NCBI RefSeq assembly: GCF_016907235.1 | Contig: NZ_JAFBBO010000001.1 | Span: 1,302,001-1,366,000, forward strand | Length of the DNA: 64,000 nucleotides | From: Oerskovia jenensis | GTDB taxonomy: Bacteria; Actinomycetota; Actinomycetes; Actinomycetales; Cellulomonadaceae | Direction: 5' to 3' | Part shown: positions 59,043-64,000 of the stretch, one piece after another | Layout of the letters: every line of letters starts with the position of its first letter | How positions within the stretch are numbered: position 1 is the stretch's first letter | Translations under genes and position numbers: made by a program | The notes under the pieces: generated by a model | What the model was told of the DNA's origin: nothing | What the model saw: the letters and a program-made list of their open reading frames with translations, nothing else | The model's database searches: none

Positions 59043-60908
59043 CTACTCGACCGTGACCGACTTCGCGAGGTTGCGCGGCTGGTCGACGTCGAGCCCCTTG
59101 GCCGTGGCGAGAGCCATGGCGAAGATCTGCAGCGGGACGACCGCGAGCAGCGGCGACATGAGGGTCGGCGACTGCGGGATCCAGAAGATCTCGTCGGCGT
59201 AGGGCAGCACCGCGTCGTCGCCGTCCTCGGCGATCACGAGGGTGCGTGCGCCGCGGGCGCGGATCTCCTGGATGTTGGAGACGACCTTCGAGTGCAGCGA
59301 GTCGCGACCGCGCGGGGACGGCACGACGACGAAGACCGGCTGCCCCTCGTCGATGAGCGCGATGGGCCCGTGCTTGAGCTCGCCCGCGGCGAAGCCCTCG
59401 GCGTGGATGTAGGCGAGCTCCTTGAGCTTGAGCGCTCCCTCGAGCGCGACGGGGAACCCGACGTGGCGCCCCAGGAAGAGCACCGACGTCGCGTCCTTCA
59501 TGGAGCGGGCCACGGCGCTGACGTACTCGCCCCGCTCGATGACCGTCTGGATCTTGCGCGGCATCTCGCGCAGGTCGTCGAGGATCTCGCGGATCTCGTC
59601 GGGGAACTTGTTCCCGCGCAGCTGGGCGAGGTAGAGGCCCAGGAGGTAGGCGGCGGTGATCTGCGAGAGGAACGCCTTGGTCGAGGCGACGGCGATCTCG
59701 GGTCCTGCGTGCGTGTACAGGACGGCGTCGGACTCGCGCGGGATGGTCGACCCGTGCGTGTTGACGATCGAGATGACCTTGGCGCCCTGCTCGCGCGCGT
59801 GGCGCACGGCCATGAGGGTGTCCATGGTCTCGCCCGACTGCGTGACGGCGACGACGAGCGTCTTCTCGTCGACGATCGGGTCGCGGTAGCGGAACTCGTG
59901 CGCGAGCTCGACCTCGACGGGGATGCGGCACCAGTGCTCGATCGCGTACTTGGCGACGTGCCCCGAGTAGGCGGCCGTGCCGCAGGCCACGACGATGATC
60001 TTGTCGACGGTGCGCAGCACCGCCTCGTCGATGCGCAGGTCGTCGAGGACGAGCCGCCCGTCGGCGTCGGTGCGTCCGAGCAGGGTGTCGGCGACCGCGT
60101 GCGGCTGGTCGTGGATCTCCTTGTCCATGAAGGACGAGAAGCCACCCTTCTCGGCTGCGGCGGCGTCCCAGTCGACCGTGAAGCGGGTGGCCTCGGCGGG
60201 CTTGCCGTGGAAGTCGACGACCTCGACGCTGTCCGGGGTGATGGTCACGATCTGGTCCTGGCCGAGCTCGAGCGCGTCCTTGGTCGACGCGATGAACGCG
60301 GCGACGTCGGAGCCGAGGAAGTTCTCGCCGTCCCCGAGCCCGACGACGAGCGGGGAGTCGTGCCGGGCGCCGACGACGGTGGTCGGGGCGTCCGCGTGGA
60401 CGGCGAGCAGGGTGAACGTGCCTTCGAGCTGGCGCGCGACGTAGGCCATCGCCTCGGTCAGGTCCCCGGTGCGTCGGTACGCGCGGGCGAGGAGCTGGGC
60501 CGCGACCTCGGTGTCGGTCTCGGAGAGGAAGGTCGCGCCGTCGGCGAGAAGCTCCTCCTTGAGGACGGCAAAGTTCTCGACGATCCCGTTGTGGATCACG
60601 GCGAGGCGGCCGTCGTCCGCTACGTGCGGGTGCGCGTTGGTGTCGTTGGGCGCGCCGTGCGTCGCCCACCGGGTGTGCCCGATCGCCGCGGAGGCCGCGG
60701 GCAGGGGGTGGGCCTGGAGCTCGTCGACGAGCTTGACGAGCTTTCCGGACTTCTTGGCCGTCGCGACCCCCGCCTGGTCGGGCGCGACGAGCGCGACCCC
60801 GGCCGAGTCGTAGCCGCGGTACTCGAGCCTGCCGAGTCCTTCGAGGACGACGTCGAGGGGTCGCCCCGACGCTTCAAGGGGGCCTGCGTAACCCACGATT
60901 CCACACAT
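59043..60908 (-). CDS. glmS: Glutamine-fructose-6-phosphate aminotransferase
   Basis: A 621-residue enzyme making glucosamine 6-phosphate for peptidoglycan. Cys2 of MCGIVGYAG is the glutaminase nucleophile; HTRWATHGAPN, HNGIVENF and FLSETDTEV follow. Two SIS domains (about 300-600) carry VACGTAAYSGHVAKY, TQSGETMDTL and PHR-type contacts; it ends NLAKSVTVE. ATG at 60908 is required for Cys2. TAGACT ends 8 nt upstream, so the leader is 0-2 nt. No glmS ribozyme is seen. Confidence 0.97.
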   Translation of the reverse strand: MCGIVGYAGPLEASGRPLDVVLEGLGRLEYRGYDSAGVALVAPDQAGVATAKKSGKLVKLVDELQAHPLPAASAAIGHTRWATHGAPNDTNAHPHVADDGRLAVIHNGIVENFAVLKEELLADGATFLSETDTEVAAQLLARAYRRTGDLTEAMAYVARQLEGTFTLLAVHADAPTTVVGARHDSPLVVGLGDGENFLGSDVAAFIASTKDALELGQDQIVTITPDSVEVVDFHGKPAEATRFTVDWDAAAAEKGGFSSFMDKEIHDQPHAVADTLLGRTDADGRLVLDDLRIDEAVLRTVDKIIVVACGTAAYSGHVAKYAIEHWCRIPVEVELAHEFRYRDPIVDEKTLVVAVTQSGETMDTLMAVRHAREQGAKVISIVNTHGSTIPRESDAVLYTHAGPEIAVASTKAFLSQITAAYLLGLYLAQLRGNKFPDEIREILDDLREMPRKIQTVIERGEYVSAVARSMKDATSVLFLGRHVGFPVALEGALKLKELAYIHAEGFAAGELKHGPIALIDEGQPVFVVVPSPRGRDSLHSKVVSNIQEIRARGARTLVIAEDGDDAVLPYADEIFWIPQSPTLMSPLLAVVPLQIFAMALATAKGLDVDQPRNLAKSVTVE

Positions 60909-60916
60909 GGTCTCGG

Positions 60917-60922
60917 AGTCTA
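60917..60922 (-). promoter_or_regulatory. glmS -10 element
   Basis: TAGACT on the minus strand, 8 nt before ATG. Confidence 0.5.
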
Positions 60923-61023
60923 GCCCGACGCCCAGGGGGCGTCGCAGCCGCGACATCTCGCGGTTCTTTGTTAGCGGTCCAGCCTCTTCGTGTTCATGAT
61001 CGGGCCGGACGTCCGGCAGAATC

Positions 61024-62061
61024 GTGCGAGTGGTTCCTTCCTCCGACCTGCCCGTCACTCCGCTCGAGGGTGTTCCCGCGACCGACCAGGACTCCGCGTC
61101 CGGTTCCGGACGCCTACCGGATCTCTCGACGGCGTCCCCGTACGTCGACCTGGATCGTGCGGCGTGGAGCAGGCTCTCCGAGTCGACGCCGCTGCCGCTG
61201 ACGGATGCCGACGTCGTCAAGCTCCGCGGGCTGGGTGACCCCATCGACCTGGCGGAGGTGGACGCGATCTACCGCCCCATCTCGCGGCTGCTCAACCTGT
61301 ACGTGACGGCCACGAGCGGGCTGCACGAGGCCACCTCGACGTTCCTGCGCGAGAACTCGACCCGCACGCCGTACGTGATCGGGGTCGCGGGATCGGTCGC
61401 GGTCGGCAAGTCGACGACGTCGCGCATCCTGCGCGAGATGCTCGCGCGCTGGCCGGAGACGCCCCGGGTCGAGCTCATCACGACGGACGGATTCCTCTAC
61501 CCGAACGCCGAGCTCGCACGCCGCGGGCTCATGGAGCGCAAGGGGTTCCCCGAGTCGTACGACCGTCGCGCCCTGATCCGCTTCCTGTCCCGGGTGAAGG
61601 CAGGCGTGCCCGAGGTCCGCAGCCCGGTCTACGACCACCTGACCTACGACATCGTCCCGGGGGCCGAGACCGTCGTCCGCAGACCGGACGTCCTGATCGT
61701 GGAGGGCCTCAACGTCCTCCAGCCTGCCCGACCGGGCCCGTCCGACGACCAGGCCGTGGCGGTGAGCGACTTCTTCGACTTCTCGATCTACGTCGACGCG
61801 CGCACGCGCAACATCCGGCAGTGGTACGTGGACCGGTTCCTGTCGCTGCGCCGGACCGCGTTCGCGCGCCCCGAGTCGTACTTCAAGCGCTACGCGACCC
61901 TCACGGACGAGGAGGCCATCGAGAAGGCCAAGTCGATCTGGGACTCGATCAACGCGCCGAACCTCGAGGAGAACATCCTGCCGACGCGGGGTCGCGCGAC
62001 GCTCGTGCTCACGAAGGGCTCGGACCACTCGGTCCAGCGGGCACGTCTGCGCAAGGTCTGA
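61024..62061 (+). CDS. coaA: Pantothenate kinase, type I
   Basis: A 345-residue type I PanK, the first step to CoA. Walker [18 protein letters not shown] (about residue 120), [39 protein letters not shown] and [11 protein letters not shown] are diagnostic. The ~40-residue Ser/Pro-rich N-terminus is longer than usual. GTG at 61024 or 61030 is the start; CAGAAT (61017-61022) is 7 nt before 61030, which favours that codon. Divergent from glmS across 115 bp. Confidence 0.95.
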   Translation: MRVVPSSDLPVTPLEGVPATDQDSASGSGRLPDLSTASPYVDLDRAAWSRLSESTPLPLTDADVVKLRGLGDPIDLAEVDAIYRPISRLLNLYVTATSGLHEATSTFLRENSTRTPYVIGVAGSVAVGKSTTSRILREMLARWPETPRVELITTDGFLYPNAELARRGLMERKGFPESYDRRALIRFLSRVKAGVPEVRSPVYDHLTYDIVPGAETVVRRPDVLIVEGLNVLQPARPGPSDDQAVAVSDFFDFSIYVDARTRNIRQWYVDRFLSLRRTAFARPESYFKRYATLTDEEAIEKAKSIWDSINAPNLEENILPTRGRATLVLTKGSDHSVQRARLRKV

Positions 62062-62082
62062 TCGGGGCGGGCGGGCCGCAGG

Positions 62083-62838
62083 TCAGGAGGCGCGGCGGAC
62101 CGCGCCCTGGTCGCCCTCGACGCCCGACGACGTCGCGGTCGTCGAGTCTGTCGGCTCACCGTGGATCGGGGTCGCCCCGGCGGTGTCGTGGCCGGCCTCC
62201 CGCGCCGCCTCTCGGGCTCGACGCCTGCGCGCCATGCTGTTCATGACGCGGTCGACGACCACGCCGGACAGGACGCCCATGAAGACGCCGATCACCATCG
62301 CGAGGAGCGGCTGGTGCCCGAGCCACTGCGCTGCGACGAGACCGATGAGCACCGAGTAGAGGGCCCAGGTGACGGCCGCCAGGCCCGAGTACGCCATGAA
62401 GCGGCGGCGAGGATAGCCCACGGCGCCCGCGGTCATGTTGACCGCGACACGGCCGATGGGGACGTAGCGCGCCGCCAGGATGAAGGCTGCGCCGCGCGCC
62501 TTGAGCGCCTGGTCGGCCCAGGCGACGGCCTTGCGTCCGCGCACGGTGCGCAGGAAGCGGATGCGTTCGGTCCCGATCCCACGGCCCAACGAGTAGGCGA
62601 TCTGGTCGCCCGTCCAGGCGCCTGCGGCAGCGATGACCAGGACGAGCACGAGGTTCGGGTTCCCCGACGCGCTGGCCGCGACGGCGAGCGTGATGACGAC
62701 CGACTCGCTCGGGATCGGCGGGAAGAAGCCGTCGATCGTCGCGAAGGCGTACAGGGCGGGGTAGATCCATGCGGACGCCGCGAGTGCGAGGACCCAGATC
62801 TCCAGGTTCTCCAAGAAGGTCGAAACGGCCTCGATCAC
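62083..62838 (-). CDS. DedA family membrane protein
   Basis: A 251-residue protein of the DedA/VTT family. FATIDGFFPPIPSESVVI, GAWTGDQIAYSLGRGIG, ARYVPIGRVAVNMTAG and the Gly-rich helices are characteristic. Four to six membrane segments lie in residues 10-200. DedA proteins take part in membrane phospholipid or undecaprenyl-phosphate handling. The Arg/Glu tail (about 200-251) is cytoplasmic. AGAGGA precedes the GTG. It is convergent with coaA, 21 bp apart. Confidence 0.92.
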   Translation of the reverse strand: MIEAVSTFLENLEIWVLALAASAWIYPALYAFATIDGFFPPIPSESVVITLAVAASASGNPNLVLVLVIAAAGAWTGDQIAYSLGRGIGTERIRFLRTVRGRKAVAWADQALKARGAAFILAARYVPIGRVAVNMTAGAVGYPRRRFMAYSGLAAVTWALYSVLIGLVAAQWLGHQPLLAMVIGVFMGVLSGVVVDRVMNSMARRRRAREAAREAGHDTAGATPIHGEPTDSTTATSSGVEGDQGAVRRAS

Positions 62839-63179
62839 GGGTCCTCTGTTCGTCGGCTGGCGGGGCGGACCAGGCTGGTCACGGACGTCGGTTCGACGCC
62901 TGTGACCAGCCTACGGATACGGAGGCCCGACACCATCGGGGAAACCCCCCCAGTCTGCCCTGATGTCGACCCCCACCTTCCGAGGACGATTCTGCCGGAC
63001 CGCGCGGCCCGGTACGTCATCCTCCGGAAGGAGATCCACCCAGAGGGAGGTCCCCCGCAGGGATGCCGTGACGTCCTCCGGACGATGTGTTCCGGCGATC
63101 CGGTCGATCCGGTCGATCTGCCCGTCCCGCGGGACCGCGGGACCGACGGAACGGCGCGACCGCAGGACTCTCAGGGCGC
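62839..63179. other. 341-bp intergenic region between def and the DedA gene
   Basis: No gene is recognised. It holds one perfect hairpin (62872-62882/62902-62912), probably the end of the def transcript, and a short direct repeat GGTCGATCC near 63101-63117. The rest shows no conserved motif. Confidence 0.5.
62872..62912 (-). terminator. Hairpin after def, upstream of DedA gene
   Basis: Perfect 11-bp arms with a 19-nt loop. It could also lie in the DedA gene leader. Confidence 0.45.
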
Positions 63180-63866
63180 TCAGGGCAGCCGGAAGCCCAG
63201 CGCCTCGGACGCCTCGGTGGGGTCCGGGGTGCCGCCCCAGAACCGCAGCATGCTGTCGTTCGAGGCGAGCGACCGCAGCTCGGCGTGGTCGAGGTACAGC
63301 TCGCCCGCCAGGTGGTCGGTCTCGTGCTGGACGATCCGCGCGGGCCATCCGGTCAGGACGTCGTCGACGGGCGCACCGTGCTCGTCCTGCCCCGTGAGGC
63401 GCACGGACCGGTGCCTGGCGACGACCGCCTGCCACCCGCTCACGCTCAGGCACCCCTCGAAGAAGGCCCGCTGCTCGTCGTCCACCTGCGTGTAGGAGGG
63501 GTTGACGAGCACCCGGAACGGCACGGGACGCCGCTCCCGCAGGTCCGCGTCCTCGGGGTCGGTGACGCCCGCGTCCTGGATCACGGCGACGGCGAGCCCG
63601 AGCCCGATCTGGGGCGCTGCGAGCCCGACGCCGGGGGCCGCGTGCATGGTCGTGCGCATCGCCTCGACGAGCCGGGGGAAGAGGTCTCCGAGCTGCCCGG
63701 TGTAGGGCGCGGCCGGACGACGCAGGACGGGGTGCCCGGCCTGCACGATGGGGAGCACGCCGTCCTCGTGCCGTGCGAGGTGCGCGGCGACCTGGTCCCT
63801 CAGCGACTCGTCGACGGGCCCGGCGAACCCGGCTCCCGTCCCGGCAGCGGCAGGTTGCGCCGTCAC
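63180..63866 (-). CDS. def: Peptide deformylase
   Basis: A 228-residue metalloenzyme removing formyl from new N-termini. The three motifs are [16 protein letters not shown] (metal Cys) and HETDHL (metal His pair and Glu). The N-terminal ~35 residues and the C-terminal tail extend the core. GTG overlaps the glmM stop by 4 bp, so it is coupled to glmM. Confidence 0.96.
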   Translation of the reverse strand: MTAQPAAAGTGAGFAGPVDESLRDQVAAHLARHEDGVLPIVQAGHPVLRRPAAPYTGQLGDLFPRLVEAMRTTMHAAPGVGLAAPQIGLGLAVAVIQDAGVTDPEDADLRERRPVPFRVLVNPSYTQVDDEQRAFFEGCLSVSGWQAVVARHRSVRLTGQDEHGAPVDDVLTGWPARIVQHETDHLAGELYLDHAELRSLASNDSMLRFWGGTPDPTEASEALGFRLP

Positions 63867-64000
63867 AGGGCCAGCCGGTCCCGGACGACACCCGCGAGCG
63901 ACTCGGCCACGGCGTCGGCCGTGGCCTGGGTCGCGGCCTCGACCATGACCCGCACGAGCGGCTCGGTGCCCGAGGAGCGCAGGACGACGCGCCCGGTCTC
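63863..64000 (-). CDS. glmM: Phosphoglucosamine mutase, C-terminal end (partial)
   Basis: The frame is open to the right edge; 45 residues are seen. [20 protein letters not shown] is the phosphate-binding loop of the C-terminal domain of GlmM-type phosphohexomutases. GlmM isomerises glucosamine 6-phosphate to the 1-phosphate, the step after GlmS. Closeness to glmS and acpS supports glmM over a generic phosphomannomutase. Confidence 0.9.
   Translation of the reverse strand, partial: ETGRVVLRSSGTEPLVRVMVEAATQATADAVAESLAGVVRDRLAL

Noticed and set aside
59043-60908. glmS ribozyme upstream of glmS
   Set aside because: A -10 element lies 8 nt before the ATG, leaving no room for a leader RNA.

Overview
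The window is a GC-rich, gene-dense chromosomal segment of an actinobacterium. Supporting evidence is a WhiB-family regulator of the WhiB3/WhiD type, a MoeZ-type adenylyltransferase-rhodanese, GuaB3 beside GuaB and GuaA, a putative F420-dependent LLM oxidoreductase, DUF3817, PspC-sensor proteins and a CIRCE-controlled groES. Gene content and the xfp-pta-ackA phosphoketolase operon suggest Micrococcales, perhaps Cellulomonadaceae or Promicromonosporaceae; this placement is inference. I see no phage, insertion sequence, CRISPR array, rRNA or tRNA. Accessory-looking DNA is limited to short tandem repeats and a few poorly known membrane proteins.

Layout. 0-9.5 kb: the 3' end of a siroheme synthase gene, ferredoxin fdxA, a PspC-histidine kinase/LuxR response regulator pair divergent from a PspC membrane protein, three uncharacterised proteins and a glycosyltransferase. 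9.7-16.8 kb: guaA and thiE leftward, then a TPP riboswitch driving thiO-thiS-thiG, with moeZ and a DUF3817 protein facing them. 16.8-22.4 kb: a two-gene asymmetric ABC exporter, a YceI protein and a SURF1 protein. 22.6-28.7 kb: xfp-pta-ackA (phosphoketolase to acetyl-phosphate, then acetate plus ATP or acetyl-CoA). 28.8-34.6 kb: a DUF4031-HD fusion, a SanA-like protein, an aldehyde dehydrogenase, a TetR/SDR divergent pair and a GNAT. 34.5-41.3 kb: guaB3, a DnaQ-like exonuclease, an XRE-MurA fusion, guaB and a MerR regulator. 41.4-50.8 kb: whiD-like gene, solitary groES, two methyltransferases, a glutamate-cysteine-ligase-like gene, tsaD, a nitroreductase, and the coupled chain alr-tsaE-tsaB-rimI-sseA (listed 5' to 3'). 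52-64 kb: a pseudouridine synthase, a nucleoside-type kinase, NAD(P)H-hydrate repair enzyme, a membrane protein, the LLM oxidoreductase, acpS, glmS, coaA, a DedA protein, def and the 3' end of glmM. The right third gathers cell-wall precursor genes (glmM, glmS, alr), cofactor genes (coaA, acpS) and the t6A genes tsaB, tsaD and tsaE.

Two patterns run through the window. First, many first genes of transcription units have a TANNNT -10 hexamer ending 6-8 nt before the start codon with no Shine-Dalgarno, as expected for leaderless mRNAs; this fixes several start codons. Second, transcription units usually end in long, nearly perfect GC-rich hairpins, mostly without a U tract.

The points I rate most worth follow-up are the XRE-MurA fusion with a palindrome in its own promoter, the ABC exporter whose first half lacks its Walker A, Q-loop and H-loop residues while the second half lacks a good signature motif, a shared TTGA-N4-TCAA operator upstream of yceI and the nitroreductase gene, and a helically phased TCAGGG array between the divergent PspC genes.
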